Shown piece after piece: positions 35,992 to 45,487 of a DNA stretch of 64,000 nt (the stretch's first letter is position 1; each line of letters begins with the position of its first letter). The notes beneath the pieces were generated by a model. That model was given only the letters and a program-made list of their open reading frames with translations, was not told the origin of the DNA and searched no databases. Made by a program: the position numbers and the translations under genes. The stretch is from Sporosarcina oncorhynchi. Its GTDB lineage: Bacteria > Bacillota > Bacilli > Bacillales_A > Planococcaceae. Location: the NCBI RefSeq assembly GCF_033304615.1, contig NZ_CP129118.1, positions 1,050,001 to 1,114,000 of the forward strand, written 5' to 3'.

Positions 35992-36004
35992 GGGGGAGTC
36001 AATA

Positions 36005-36721
36005 ATGATTTTATTTCCAGCAATCGATATTCGCGACGGGAAGTGTGTCCGTCTTATACAAGGGGATTACGACCAGGAAGTCATTTATCACGATTCACCA
36101 TCAGAAATGGCGAAAGAATGGGAAAAGCAAGGTGCAACTTACATACATGTTGTGGATTTGGATGGAGCGCGATCAGGGAATGCATTAAATCGAACAGCAA
36201 TTGGAGAAATCGTTAGGAGTGTCTCAATTCCTGTGCAAGTTGGCGGTGGCGTTCGTGAAATGGGATCCGTCGAAGCCCACATCAATAGTGGCGTGAGTAG
36301 AGTTATTATCGGAACGGCGGCCATTGAAAATCCACAATTTGTGGAAAAGGCAGTTGCTAGTTACGGAGAGAAAATAGCGGTATCCATTGATGCGCGTAAT
36401 GGATTAGTAGCAACAAATGGATGGACCGAGACGAGTGATGTCAAAGCGGTTGATCTATTAAATAGACTTGCTGCAGTGGGCATCGAGACAGTCGTATATA
36501 CGGATATTTTAAAAGATGGCATGATGCAAGGTCCGAACTTCGATGAGCTGCGACTGATGAATGAGGCATCCAAAATAGACATTATCGCTTCTGGCGGAGT
36601 ATCGACGGAAAACGATGTCAAACGGTTGGAACAGATGGGCTTGTATGGCGCGATCATCGGAAAGGCACTTTATGAAGGAAGCATTTCGTTGGAACAATTA
36701 TTGGAGGTACGTAAATCATGA
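36005..36721 (+). CDS. hisA: ProFAR isomerase
   Basis: The 238-residue TIM barrel has the catalytic Asp in FPAIDIRDGKCVRL (residue 8), VGGGVRE near residue 80, and the second catalytic Asp in YTDILKDGMMQGPN near residue 166. It isomerises 5'-ProFAR to PRFAR, the substrate of HisF. Preceded by AGGGGGAG. In most Bacilli hisH would sit just before this gene; here there is no room for it. Confidence 0.96.
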   Translation: MILFPAIDIRDGKCVRLIQGDYDQEVIYHDSPSEMAKEWEKQGATYIHVVDLDGARSGNALNRTAIGEIVRSVSIPVQVGGGVREMGSVEAHINSGVSRVIIGTAAIENPQFVEKAVASYGEKIAVSIDARNGLVATNGWTETSDVKAVDLLNRLAAVGIETVVYTDILKDGMMQGPNFDELRLMNEASKIDIIASGGVSTENDVKRLEQMGLYGAIIGKALYEGSISLEQLLEVRKS

Positions 36722-37485
36722 CTACTAAACGCATTATTCCATGTATGGACGTCGATAACCGAAAAGTTGTCAAAGGAAAGAAGTTCCTCGATGTGCAGGA
36801 AGTCGCGGATCCATTGACACTCGCGAAAAAATATGTTGCCGATGGGGCAGATGAGCTCGTCTTTTATGATATTTCCGCATCAACGAGTAATCGAGCGATG
36901 TTTCTGGATTTGATTGAGGAAATTGCGAAAGAAGTGCCGATTCCCTTTATCGTCGGAGGAGGTATCCGTACAATTGCAGACATTGAAAAAATCTTTGCGG
37001 CAGGTGGCAATAAAGTATCGATTAACAGTGCCGCTTTAACAAATCCCGAATTGATTGAACAGGCCGCAACACAATTCGGTTCAGAACGAATTATGCTGTC
37101 GATGGATGTAAGAAGGTCTGGATTAGGTAAGTGGTCCGTCTATGCGAAGGGCGGCATGAAAGATACAGGAATGGCCGCAATAGAATGGGCAAAACGCGGA
37201 GAACAATTAGGTGCGGGTGAGCTTGTCGTTAACAGTATTGACGAAGATGGGGTGAAAGAAGGCTATGATATTGAGCTGAACAAAGCGATGGCTGAAGCTG
37301 TTTCACTTCCGATCGTTGCGAGTGGGGGCGCCGGGAAAATGAAAGACTTTTTTAACGTATTAACGGAGGGACAAGCAGACGCAGCACTTGCCGCATCGGT
37401 ATTCCACTTTGAGGAAATTTCCGTTGATGAGTTGAAAACGTATTTGCGACAACAAAATGTTTCAGTTAGGAATGAGCGACCATGA
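36718..37485 (+). CDS. hisF: Imidazole glycerol phosphate synthase cyclase subunit
   Basis: The 255 residues form a TIM barrel with the catalytic Asp of IIPCMDVD (residue 11) and the Asp in LSMDVRR (about 130). The residues that gate the ammonia tunnel in well-studied HisF are kept: Arg5, Glu in ADELVF, Lys in KVSINSA and Glu in GAGELVV. This suggests it still works with a glutaminase although no hisH is in the operon. It overlaps hisA and hisI by four bases. Confidence 0.95.
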   Translation: MTTKRIIPCMDVDNRKVVKGKKFLDVQEVADPLTLAKKYVADGADELVFYDISASTSNRAMFLDLIEEIAKEVPIPFIVGGGIRTIADIEKIFAAGGNKVSINSAALTNPELIEQAATQFGSERIMLSMDVRRSGLGKWSVYAKGGMKDTGMAAIEWAKRGEQLGAGELVVNSIDEDGVKEGYDIELNKAMAEAVSLPIVASGGAGKMKDFFNVLTEGQADAALAASVFHFEEISVDELKTYLRQQNVSVRNERP

Positions 37486-38123
37486 TAATTGATATAAATA
37501 CGGTTTCTTTCGATCAAAACGGTTTGATTCCTGCCGTTATTCAGGACGAAAAAAACGGGGAAGTGCTTATGCTTGCTTATATGAACAAAGAATCGTTGGA
37601 GAAAACAGTACAAACGAAAGAGACATGGTTTTATAGCCGATCTAGACAGGAACTATGGCATAAAGGGGCAACATCTGGTAACCGTCAAATTGTTAAGCGA
37701 GTATCGTTTGACTGTGACAAGGATGCCGTACTAGTCCAAGTTGAGCCAATGGGTCCTGCTTGCCACACTGGAAAACAAACGTGCTTCCATGAAACGGCTT
37801 TTGAAGAACAGGCGTCTATCCGGACAATCGTTCATGAAATCGCAGCAGAAATTTCAGACCGACGCAATCATCCTGTGGAAGGTTCCTATACGAGCTATCT
37901 CTTCAATGAAGGTGTAGACAAAGTCCTCAAAAAGGTCGGGGAAGAATCAACAGAAGTTGTCATCGGAGCAAAAAATCAGGACAAAGAGGAATTGACAAAT
38001 GAACTGGCAGATTTGACGTATCACACATTAGTATTGATGGAACTTTTGGACGTCACAGTCGAGGACGTCAAAGGGGTTTTACGTGATAGAAGACCAAAGA
38101 ATGAAGTGTTGCGTGATGAGTAA
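37482..38123 (+). CDS. hisI: Bifunctional PR-AMP cyclohydrolase / PR-ATP pyrophosphatase
   Basis: The 213 residues hold two enzymes (HisIE). The cyclohydrolase half has [30 protein letters not shown] and the zinc cysteines in [12 protein letters not shown]. The pyrophosphatase half begins at about residue 125 and has [10 protein letters not shown] and [14 protein letters not shown]. They act on steps 2 and 3 of the pathway. Confidence 0.96.
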   Translation: MIIDINTVSFDQNGLIPAVIQDEKNGEVLMLAYMNKESLEKTVQTKETWFYSRSRQELWHKGATSGNRQIVKRVSFDCDKDAVLVQVEPMGPACHTGKQTCFHETAFEEQASIRTIVHEIAAEISDRRNHPVEGSYTSYLFNEGVDKVLKKVGEESTEVVIGAKNQDKEELTNELADLTYHTLVLMELLDVTVEDVKGVLRDRRPKNEVLRDE

Positions 38124-39171
38124 ATATTGGAGCGACATGGTAAAACGGACAGATCCGTATAAGCCAGGTGAACAGTTGAATAACCCACGTATTATTAAGC
38201 TAAATACGAATGAAAATCCCTATGAGCCGAGTCCTTCTGTGAAGAAAGCGATTGTCGATGAAATGGATAGTCGTTTGCAATTATACCCTTCTCCGACAGC
38301 AGATGGTCTTCGTTCTACCATAGCCGGCGCGCTCAATGTATCTATGGAGGAAGTATTCGTTGGGAACGGTTCCGACGAAGTGTTGGCATTTTCATTCATG
38401 GCGTTTTTCCAGCCAGGCAAAACGATCCGGTTTCCATCGATCACATATAGTTTTTATCCTGTCTATTCAAAGCTCTTTGCCATTCCGTACGAGCAAGTCG
38501 CGCTAAATGATGATTTTACAATTGATGGGGAGGCATTATTCGGCTCAGAGGGCGGCGTCATTCTACCGAATCCGAATGCACCTACAAGTATCTATGAAGA
38601 TCTTTCATCCATTGAACGAATTATTGAGAATAATCCTGATACAGTCGTCATCATTGACGAAGCATATATTGATTTTGCGGGTCCATCCGCTGTTGAATTG
38701 ATTCACAAATACGATAATCTACTCGTCATTCAAACTACATCGAAATCTCGTTCACTGGCAGGAATGCGTGTAGGATACGCAATTGGGAACCGCAATTTAA
38801 TAGAAGCATTGACGCGAATTAAGGATTCATTTAACTCCTATACAGTTGATAGGTTGGCAATGGTTGCTGCGAAAGCGGCTTTTGAGGACAAAGCACATTT
38901 GCAAGAGACGGTTGGAAAGATAAAAGCGACGAGGGATTGGACGGTACACGAATTGGAACAATTAAGATTTGATGTCCTCCCTTCAAGTGCGAACTTCTTA
39001 TTTGCAACCCATCAATCTGTAAAAGCTGTTGACCTCTATGATTATTTAAAAAAGGAAGGTATCCTTGTGCGTCACTTTAATTCACCGCGCATTGACAATT
39101 ATCTCCGCATATCGATCGGGACGGATGAGCAGATGCGCGTACTAGTTGAGAAAATCGGTAAGTATGTATAG
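38116..39171 (+). CDS. hisC: Histidinol-phosphate aminotransferase
   Basis: The 351-residue fold type I PLP enzyme has [12 protein letters not shown] near the N-terminus, [12 protein letters not shown], and the PLP lysine in [18 protein letters not shown] near residue 206. ATG 38116 overlaps the hisI stop by eight bases. In B. subtilis hisC lies with the trp/aro genes; here it closes the his operon. Confidence 0.94.
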   Translation: MSKYWSDMVKRTDPYKPGEQLNNPRIIKLNTNENPYEPSPSVKKAIVDEMDSRLQLYPSPTADGLRSTIAGALNVSMEEVFVGNGSDEVLAFSFMAFFQPGKTIRFPSITYSFYPVYSKLFAIPYEQVALNDDFTIDGEALFGSEGGVILPNPNAPTSIYEDLSSIERIIENNPDTVVIIDEAYIDFAGPSAVELIHKYDNLLVIQTTSKSRSLAGMRVGYAIGNRNLIEALTRIKDSFNSYTVDRLAMVAAKAAFEDKAHLQETVGKIKATRDWTVHELEQLRFDVLPSSANFLFATHQSVKAVDLYDYLKKEGILVRHFNSPRIDNYLRISIGTDEQMRVLVEKIGKYV

Positions 39172-39270
39172 AGGTAATGGCGTTTTCGATTAATGAAGTC
39201 AAACTACTATCATTAACTGGTATACTGAATTCATATGGAAGCTTTTGCTCCGGAAAGGAAGGCGTCTACT

Positions 39271-39444
39271 ATGAGTATGCCGAAATATGTGGATTTTGCA
39301 TTAATTATATTCCTGACATATTTTGCAGTTGATCGATTCAGCAAAGGGCAGACTGGAATCGGGATCTTATTCACAGTTTTAGCATTGATGAATGTATTTG
39401 TCGTAACGATGAAGATTCAACAGGATAAAAAGGAAAAAAAATAA
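39271..39444 (+). CDS. Small membrane protein after the his operon
   Basis: The 57 residues (MSMPKYVDFALIIFLTYF...) have two hydrophobic stretches (about 6-22 and 29-47) and a Lys-rich tail. ATG 39271 has AAGGAAGG upstream; the frame opens to 39235. Family unknown. A terminator follows. Confidence 0.6.
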   Translation: MSMPKYVDFALIIFLTYFAVDRFSKGQTGIGILFTVLALMNVFVVTMKIQQDKKEKK

Positions 39445-39453
39445 AGCGAAATA

Positions 39454-39486
39454 AGCTGGATCTTCGGATTACAGCTTTTTTCTTCG
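39454..39486 (+). terminator. Rho-independent terminator
   Basis: AAGCTG and CAGCTT pair around a 13-base loop, followed by TTTTCTTC. Confidence 0.65.
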
Positions 39487-39545
39487 GTTTTATTAAATTA
39501 TATGCTATACTTACTGAATGCAAAATTCAGAGGTGAGGAATTGAC

Positions 39546-40616
39546 ATGAAAAAATCAATTTACGGATTGACGTTGGAACAACTGACAGCGTGGTTACTAG
39601 ACAATGGACAAAAGAAATTCCGTGCTAAGCAAGTATGGGATTGGTTATATAAAAAGCGTGTCAGCAATTTTGCAGACATGACGAATATCAATAAAGAGTG
39701 TCTTGATTTGTTGGATGAGCATTTTGCAATCCAGACATTGGAAAAAAGCGTTAAACAAGTTTCAGACGACGGGACGATTAAGTTCCTGTTCAAAATGCAG
39801 GACGGCAACCTGATTGAGACGGTACTGATGAAATTTCCTTACGGTCAATCAGTATGTGTTACGACACAAGTCGGCTGCAATATCGGCTGCAGTTTCTGTG
39901 CGAGTGGTTTATTGAAAAAGAACCGGGATTTAGATGCTGGGGAAATTGTCGGTCAAATCATGATGGTGCAAGAACATCTCGATCAATTAGGAGAAGAGGA
40001 ACGTGTCAGTCATATCGTCGTCATGGGTATCGGGGAACCGTTTGATAACTATACGAACTTGATGAACTTCCTTCGCGTCGTAAACGATCAGGATGGATTG
40101 TCTATCGGTGCTCGTCATATCACAGTTTCTACGAGCGGATTGACACCGAAAATCCGTGATTTCGCGGAAGAAAATATACAAATCAACTTGGCGGTATCGC
40201 TGCATGCGCCAAACAATGATTTGCGTACGCGCATTATGAAAATTAACAAAGCGTATCCGATTGAAAAACTGATGGATGCGATTGATTATTATTTGGAAAC
40301 GACAAATCGTCGAATTACATTTGAATATATCCTTTTGAATGATGTGAACGATCATGTGACAGAAGCCGAGCAGTTAGCGAAACTTCTTTACAATAAGCGC
40401 CATCTTTCATACGTCAACCTGATTCCATACAATCCGGTTGATGAACACGGTCAATACCAGCGAAGCAATCCACAGGCGATTAAAGCGTTTTATGAAACAT
40501 TAAAAAAACGGGGCATCAATTGTGGCGTACGTCTAGAACATGGTACCGATATCGATGCTGCATGCGGACAGTTGCGCAGTAAGCAAATTAAGAAAGATAA
40601 AGAAAAAGTACGGTAA
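39546..40616 (+). CDS. rlmN: 23S rRNA (adenine2503-C2)-methyltransferase RlmN
   Basis: Radical-SAM enzyme that methylates A2503 of 23S rRNA and A37 of some tRNAs. The 356 residues contain the cluster motif [10 protein letters not shown] near residue 113, GEPFDNY near 164, the [16 protein letters not shown] segment, and the methyl-carrying Cys in [13 protein letters not shown] near the C-terminus. It does not have the cfr sequence pattern in the N-terminal region. RBS AGAGGTGAGG. Confidence 0.96.
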   Translation: MKKSIYGLTLEQLTAWLLDNGQKKFRAKQVWDWLYKKRVSNFADMTNINKECLDLLDEHFAIQTLEKSVKQVSDDGTIKFLFKMQDGNLIETVLMKFPYGQSVCVTTQVGCNIGCSFCASGLLKKNRDLDAGEIVGQIMMVQEHLDQLGEEERVSHIVVMGIGEPFDNYTNLMNFLRVVNDQDGLSIGARHITVSTSGLTPKIRDFAEENIQINLAVSLHAPNNDLRTRIMKINKAYPIEKLMDAIDYYLETTNRRITFEYILLNDVNDHVTEAEQLAKLLYNKRHLSYVNLIPYNPVDEHGQYQRSNPQAIKAFYETLKKRGINCGVRLEHGTDIDAACGQLRSKQIKKDKEKVR

Positions 40617-40621
40617 AAACA

Positions 40622-40662
40622 AGTAGAGGCTGGGATAAATTTTCCCCGCCTCTATTTTTTTA
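40622..40662 (+). terminator. Rho-independent terminator of rlmN
   Basis: TAGAGGC and GCCTCTA pair, followed by TTTTTTTATTT, just before array A2. Confidence 0.82.
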
Positions 40663-40671
40663 TTTAGGGGT

Positions 40672-41264
40672 CGCAACGAAAAGTAAACGCTCCGTAACGA
40701 AACGTAGCGCTGTCGCAACGAAAAGTAAACGCTCCGTATCGAAACGTAACGCTGTCGCAACGAAACATAACTCGCTCTTATCGAAACGTAAGCGGAGCAA
40801 CGAAAAGTAAACGCTCCGTAACGAAACGTAGCGCTGTCGCAACGAAACATAACTCGCTCGTATCGAAACGTAAGCGGAGCAACGAAAAGTAAACGCTCCG
40901 TAACGAAACGTAACGGGGTCGCAACGAAACGTACCTCGCTCGTATCGAAACGTAAGCGGAGCAACGAAACGTAAACGCTCCGTAACGAAACGTAACGCTG
41001 TCGCAACGAAACATAACTCGCTCGTATCGAAACGTAAGCGGAGCAACGAAACGTAAACGCTCCGTAACGAAACGTAACGCTGTCGCAACGAAACATAACT
41101 CGCTCGTATCGAAACGTAAGCGGAGCAACGAAACGTAAACGCTCCGTAACGAAACGTATCGCTGTCGCAACGAAACATAACTCGCTCGTATCGAAACGTA
41201 AGCAGAGCAACGAAAAGTAAACCCTCCGTATCGAAACGTAACGCTGTCGCAACAAAACATAGCT
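40672..41264. repeat. Tandem array A2: CGAAACGTA-family repeats, 82-bp higher-order unit
   Basis: About 29 cores of the family seen at 6 kb. The CGTATCGAAACGTAAGCGGA subunit recurs at 40777, 40859, 40941, 41023, 41105 and 41187, exactly 82 bp apart. Subunits are 20, 20, 21 and 21 bp. It lies between rlmN and a convergent membrane-protein gene. The spacers (CGCTCC, CGCTGT, TCGCT) differ from array A1, so the two arrays have homogenised separately. Long stop-free minus-strand frames (up to 268 codons) are artefacts. Confidence 0.95.
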
Positions 41265-41351
41265 CGCAAGCAAGTAGCCTACCCGAATCTTCTCAATAAA
41301 AAATACGTAGCACAGCAACAGGTAAATGTCGCCGTACAACGTATTTTCACG

Positions 41352-41735
41352 TCAAGCGTTATTATCTTCCTTCATTTTCTTGAAAATCATCACAATAAAT
41401 TCCACGATGACTGCTACACCAAAACCGAACGATGAAATCATGAACAAGGAGAGGACCCCTACAAGGTCGCCAAATCCGTCTGTATTCATAAGGAAGCTTC
41501 TGAAAAATTCAGCGAATGCCAAAACAAGGGCTACCATGAAAATTCGATAGGCGATTTTCATTTTATAGAAAAGCATGACGGCCGCTATAATGCCGACTGT
41601 TAAACTGAATACGCCAAAAGCTAAATAGTTTTTGAAAACCAATTCCGTTCCAAGTATTGTCCGAGTTCCTAAAATCATTAGGACGAATGATGTGAGTCCT
41701 GTGAAAAATCCGATTTTCCATAACTTTTTATCCAT
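41352..41735 (-). CDS. Four-helix membrane protein, unknown
   Basis: The 127 residues (MDKKLWKIGFFTGLTSFVLMI...) have four hydrophobic segments and a short charged C-terminus (KKMKEDNNA). I recognise no family. ATG 41735 is preferred to GTG 41744 because GCAGGTG lies seven bases before it. Single gene, convergent with rlmN across array A2. Confidence 0.65.
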   Translation of the reverse strand: MDKKLWKIGFFTGLTSFVLMILGTRTILGTELVFKNYLAFGVFSLTVGIIAAVMLFYKMKIAYRIFMVALVLAFAEFFRSFLMNTDGFGDLVGVLSLFMISSFGFGVAVIVEFIVMIFKKMKEDNNA

Positions 41736-41809
41736 AAACCGCACCTGCTTTCAGTACATATCATACTAGAAATTTCAGTGCTTGTGTTAAAAGTCGTATG
41801 AGTCACAAT

Positions 41810-41852
41810 GAAAAACAGTACAAACCGGAAAGTTCCTCCGATTTGTACTGTC
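41810..41852 (-). terminator. Terminator of the YflT-like gene
   Basis: ACAGTACAAA..CGGA pairs with TCCG..TTTGTACTGT, and TTTTTC follows on the minus strand. Confidence 0.8.
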
Positions 41853-41870
41853 TACAATCAATATTTGTTG

Positions 41871-42191
41871 TTACTTGTTGACGATAAGAACTAATTTGCC
41901 ATGGTCAAGTTCACGTTCAGCATCTGCTGCTTCTTCTTTCGTCAGACCAGCCGCTTCCATTTTACTGCGCAACTCGTCGCCGCGGGAAGTAAACATGTTT
42001 TTCATACTGTCTAGGAAGCCTTGTTCTTTCATGCCGACTTTTTCTGTATCGAGAGCATCCGTAATATCGTCAGAGCGCTTTTTGTCATGCGCGAAGATGT
42101 AGATGTCATCATGCGTATACCCTTGTCGAGTTAATTCTTCGATTTCACTCTTTGCTTGTACAGCATTTTCAACGATTTTTTTAATAGCCAT
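41871..42191 (-). CDS. General stress protein 17M-like (YflT family)
   Basis: The 106 residues match the YflT/heat-induced stress domain: an N-terminal beta-alpha unit (AIKKIVENAVQAKSEIEELTRQGYTHDDIYIFAHD), then a segment with LRSKMEAAGLTKEEAADAERELDHGKLVLIV. Biochemical role unknown; B. subtilis YflT belongs to the sigma-B regulon, which agrees with the promoter seen upstream. Confidence 0.85.
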   Translation of the reverse strand: MAIKKIVENAVQAKSEIEELTRQGYTHDDIYIFAHDKKRSDDITDALDTEKVGMKEQGFLDSMKNMFTSRGDELRSKMEAAGLTKEEAADAERELDHGKLVLIVNK

Positions 42192-42225
42192 TATAAAATT
42201 ACCTCCTAATGTATTTGTTCTATAT

Positions 42226-42250
42226 ATACCTCACTATATATATTTTAAAC
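42226..42250 (-). promoter_or_regulatory. Sigma-B-type promoter of the stress gene
   Basis: On the minus strand GTTTAA (42250-42245) is followed after 14 bases by GGTAT (42230-42226), close to the consensus GTTTAA-N12-15-GGGTAT. Confidence 0.72.
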
Positions 42251-42273
42251 AATTAAGAGGTAACCAAGGTTTG

Positions 42274-42648
42274 TCAGCAAAAGAAAGAATCTCCTTTTAA
42301 TCTCCGATAAGCGTTAATAAAATGATGTGGATCTGTGTTCACGCCATACGTAAAAACACCTTGGTTCGTATGAAGATAAAACAGCCCCGATCCATCAGAA
42401 AAAGGCTTATAAGACATGTCAAGAACTGCCTGAAGGGTGAAAGAGTGATTGGAAGTAGTCACCCATTCGGAATGCAGATAAATCGTACATTCCGTCTGCT
42501 TCTGCTTTTGTTGAAACCATTCAATGGATCGTTCAATTGTAAAATAGGTCAACGAAGAGATATAATCTTTATTCGGTTCATTCAAAAAGGATTCCTCCCG
42601 GATACGTCTTATTGCTCTTATGCTACCATTTTTTATTGTCCGTTCCAA
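42274..42648 (-). CDS. Hypothetical protein
   Basis: The 124-residue soluble protein (MERTIKNGSIRAIRRIREESF...) is mixed alpha/beta and ends FINAYRRLKGDSFFC. I know no family. TTG start at 42648 with CAGGTG six bases upstream. It follows the Sco gene by 12 bases on the same strand and may be the last gene of that operon. Confidence 0.6.
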   Translation of the reverse strand: MERTIKNGSIRAIRRIREESFLNEPNKDYISSLTYFTIERSIEWFQQKQKQTECTIYLHSEWVTTSNHSFTLQAVLDMSYKPFSDGSGLFYLHTNQGVFTYGVNTDPHHFINAYRRLKGDSFFC

Positions 42649-42660
42649 TCAACACACCTG

Positions 42661-43233
42661 TTATTTCAGTAATCCCTTCACTTCTTGTTGAATCTGTTCT
42701 GAAAATGAATCTTCTACGTAATTGAATTCATTTATAACATATCCATTTTGGTCGATTACGTAGAAGTTTGTCCCGTGAATGACTTGGTTAGAATTCACGG
42801 GTTTCTGCACAATTGTCTGGAATTGTTCTAACGCAAGATTTTTTATCACATCTTGAGAATAACCCGTCAAGAGATGCCAATTACTTTCGTCGTCCGTATA
42901 TTGACCAATGTATTCTTTGAGTACATCAGACGAGTCGATCGATGGATCTACTGTGAATGAAACAAATTCTACGTCCAAGCCTTCATTTGCAAACTGTTTT
43001 TGCAACTCGGCCATTTCAAATGTCATCGGGGGACAGACCGTTTCACACTTCGTGAAGATAAAATCAGCGATCCAAACTTGTCCATTCAACTGGTCCGAGC
43101 CGAAAGAATTGCCGTCTTGATCTGTAAACGAAAAAGACTCTACTAGCCTGCCTGTAGGTTTTGTTTGTCCACATGCAACAAGAAGTATTGAACAGAAGAG
43201 GAGCAATAGGAGCCTTCTACTAATTTTCATCAT
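42661..43233 (-). CDS. SCO1/SenC-family lipoprotein
   Basis: The 190 residues start with a lipoprotein signal (LLLLFCSILLVAC, lipobox LVAC). The thioredoxin-fold Sco domain has the copper-binding pair CETVC and the third ligand His in VIHGTNF. Sco proteins deliver copper to the CuA site of cytochrome oxidase or act as envelope thiol switches. Its start overlaps the histidine kinase gene by 14 bases, so it is in one operon with the two-component system. Confidence 0.9.
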   Translation of the reverse strand: MMKISRRLLLLLFCSILLVACGQTKPTGRLVESFSFTDQDGNSFGSDQLNGQVWIADFIFTKCETVCPPMTFEMAELQKQFANEGLDVEFVSFTVDPSIDSSDVLKEYIGQYTDDESNWHLLTGYSQDVIKNLALEQFQTIVQKPVNSNQVIHGTNFYVIDQNGYVINEFNYVEDSFSEQIQQEVKGLLK

Positions 43234-44647
43234 TCACCGCTTCTTTCTCTGTCGTTGGTTCGTCTAACAACCGGATCGTCACTTCAGTTCCTAAAGTAGT
43301 ATCACTTTTAATGGAAAACGTACCTCCATGTAGCCGCACAATCTCTTTCACAATAGAAAGGCCAAGTCCTGTGCCGCCTGTCGTTCGGTTTCGTGCTTTA
43401 TCCGTCCGGAAAAAACGTTCACCGATCCGATTAATATCTTCTTTTGCAATCAAAATCCCTTGATTGGAGACTCGAAATTCAATCCCGTCTTCCATCTTTT
43501 TAACATGTACGACAATCGTTTCCCCCGTCGAAGAATACTTGACCGCATTGTCGAGCACATTGTAAATAACCTGCTGTATACGTTGAGGATCGCCGATAAG
43601 AATCAGATCCTCTTCGATCGTCTGCTGAAGAGTCAGCTTTTTCTCAGTCATCCGGATATGGAATAGATCAAGCGTATCCAACACAATCTGGGCGATGACA
43701 ATCGGTTCGTGTACAAGAACATACAACTCTTCTTGCAATTGATTGAGTTCAACTAGATCGTTGATGAGCTTGTTTAAGCGTATTGTTTCTTTTTCAATCG
43801 TTGCCAAATAACTTTCCGCTTCTTCAGGGGACGAGTAGATTTTTTCTTTTAATGCATGGGTATAACCATTTATATATGTCAGGGGTGTTCTCAGTTCATG
43901 AACAAGATTGGACGTAAATTCTTTTTTACGCTGTTCCTGTTCTTCAAGGGACAAGCTCATCGTATTGAAGGCATTCGCTAATTGCCCAATTTCATCAGTA
44001 CGACCGGTTTCGATGCGGTTGCTATAATTTCCTTTAGACACTTCAGTGGATAGCTTCTGCAACATTTTTAAGGGGCGGAATAAGGAACGCCATACCCGGT
44101 TAATGACGAGAAAAAGGGTGAAAAAGAATAGAATACCGACGATAAGCAGGATTGGAATACTTTCCTTAAAGACATCCTGAATAGCTGCAAGTGGAACATA
44201 AATGTAAATAAAACCAATCAAGCCATTTTCGCCTTTAATCGGAAAAATGGCTCCTAGAATTTCGCGGTCGAGCTCTTCGACATATCCTTCTTTGAGGACA
44301 TATGCGCCTTTCTTTAACTGTTCATTATCAGCATTGTTAACTAAGTCTTCATAATTCACTTTATAAGGGAAGTAGGAAGTGAGATCTTCCAGCTGGTCGA
44401 CTACAATAATTTCGTATTCAGAAACGATATTGTACCATTGAATCTTTTCGATAATTTCATCACTTAATTCACCATAATGATAGTGTGAAGCAGTTCGTTT
44501 ACCTTGGTAAATAATTGAATCCTCAATACTCGATAAATACAGATTAGAATATAAAAAATGAATGAAGAAAAATGAAAAAAGGATTGTGAATGCAATACTT
44601 GATAGCAGAACGATCAAGATTTTTTTGCTCAAGGTGAGCTTCTTCAT
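43220..44647 (-). CDS. Sensor histidine kinase (HAMP, HisKA, HATPase)
   Basis: The 475 residues have a membrane helix (about 9-33), an extracytoplasmic sensor of about 130 residues, a second helix (about 165-185) with HAMP, the phospho-acceptor motif HELRTPLTYINGY, N-box NVLDNAVKYS and G-box GGTGLGLSIVKEI. ATG 44647 (GAGGTGAA upstream) overlaps the response-regulator stop by one base. The signal is unknown; linkage to Sco points to copper or envelope redox. Confidence 0.92.
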   Translation of the reverse strand: MKKLTLSKKILIVLLSSIAFTILFSFFFIHFLYSNLYLSSIEDSIIYQGKRTASHYHYGELSDEIIEKIQWYNIVSEYEIIVVDQLEDLTSYFPYKVNYEDLVNNADNEQLKKGAYVLKEGYVEELDREILGAIFPIKGENGLIGFIYIYVPLAAIQDVFKESIPILLIVGILFFFTLFLVINRVWRSLFRPLKMLQKLSTEVSKGNYSNRIETGRTDEIGQLANAFNTMSLSLEEQEQRKKEFTSNLVHELRTPLTYINGYTHALKEKIYSSPEEAESYLATIEKETIRLNKLINDLVELNQLQEELYVLVHEPIVIAQIVLDTLDLFHIRMTEKKLTLQQTIEEDLILIGDPQRIQQVIYNVLDNAVKYSSTGETIVVHVKKMEDGIEFRVSNQGILIAKEDINRIGERFFRTDKARNRTTGGTGLGLSIVKEIVRLHGGTFSIKSDTTLGTEVTIRLLDEPTTEKEAVNDEN

Positions 44648-45327
44648 TATTTCACCTCGAATTTGTAGCCGATACCCCAAACGGTTTCAATCAGACTTCC
44701 CGAATCACCCATCTTCAACCGTAATGTCTTAATATGTGTATCAACTGTGCGATCTGTGCTTTGATGCTGCTCGCCCCAAACAATCGTTAATAATTGCTCG
44801 CGGGAATAAACGCGCCCTTCATTTTTTGCTAGTGTTTCAAGAATGCCGAATTCTTTCAATGTGAGCGATAATGAGACACCATCTACTTTCGCCGTATGAG
44901 CGATGTGGTCAATGACGAGGGGCCCTACTTTTAATAGTTGGGTTGTGTTGGCTTCCTGATAGGATCTCCGCAGAACCGCTTCAACACGTGCCATTAATTC
45001 ACCTGGCATGAACGGTTTAACGATATAGTCATCTCCGCCGAGTTTGAGTCCTTCGATTTTGTCCCATTCTTCTCCTTTGGCAGACAAGAAAATCAAAGGT
45101 ATTTTTGCAGAACGCTTCATCATTTCCTTCGCAAAAGCGAAGCCATCCATATAGGGCATCATGACATCGACGATGCATAGATGCGGCTGGAGGCTTTCTA
45201 CTTTGGCTAACGCATCGATCCCGTCCGTCGCTTCATGGACCTCGTACCCGTCACGTTCCAAAAAGGTGCGAATCAGTTTCCGCATTTGAGGTTCATCATC
45301 TATAATTAATAAAGAAAAAGGCTTCAT
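44647..45327 (-). CDS. OmpR-family response regulator
   Basis: The 226 residues have a receiver domain with acidic pocket IIDDEPQ, phospho-acceptor Asp in CIVDVMMPYMDG, and the conserved Lys in YIVKPF, followed by a winged-helix DNA-binding domain ending GIGYKFEVK. Partner of the kinase that follows. First gene of the operon, divergent from the YtkA-like lipoprotein gene. Confidence 0.94.
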   Translation of the reverse strand: MKPFSLLIIDDEPQMRKLIRTFLERDGYEVHEATDGIDALAKVESLQPHLCIVDVMMPYMDGFAFAKEMMKRSAKIPLIFLSAKGEEWDKIEGLKLGGDDYIVKPFMPGELMARVEAVLRRSYQEANTTQLLKVGPLVIDHIAHTAKVDGVSLSLTLKEFGILETLAKNEGRVYSREQLLTIVWGEQHQSTDRTVDTHIKTLRLKMGDSGSLIETVWGIGYKFEVK

Positions 45328-45380
45328 TCTATTATCTCCATTTCAGGTCATTAATTGTAGTTTATTATAAAGAAAAGGTA

Positions 45381-45408
45381 TGAAGTTATTATGAAGCGAT
45401 AGACTTCA
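45381..45408. promoter_or_regulatory. Possible response-regulator binding repeats
   Basis: TGAAG occurs at 45381 and 45392, 11 bases apart in the same direction, with an inverted CTTCA at 45404 and another TGAAG at 45442. Direct repeats 11 bp apart are typical of OmpR-family sites. They lie in the divergent region between the regulator and the lipoprotein gene. Confidence 0.4.
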
Positions 45409-45487
45409 TCCTTATTTCTTATTTACTTGATAATATCATACTGAAGCAAAATTAAATCGCGAAGAAAACTAAGTGGAGGTTTGGGAA

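Noticed and set aside
40533-41339. A 268-codon minus-strand frame and two companions over array A2
   Set aside because: Same reason as for A1; the frame also runs into rlmN on the opposite strand.
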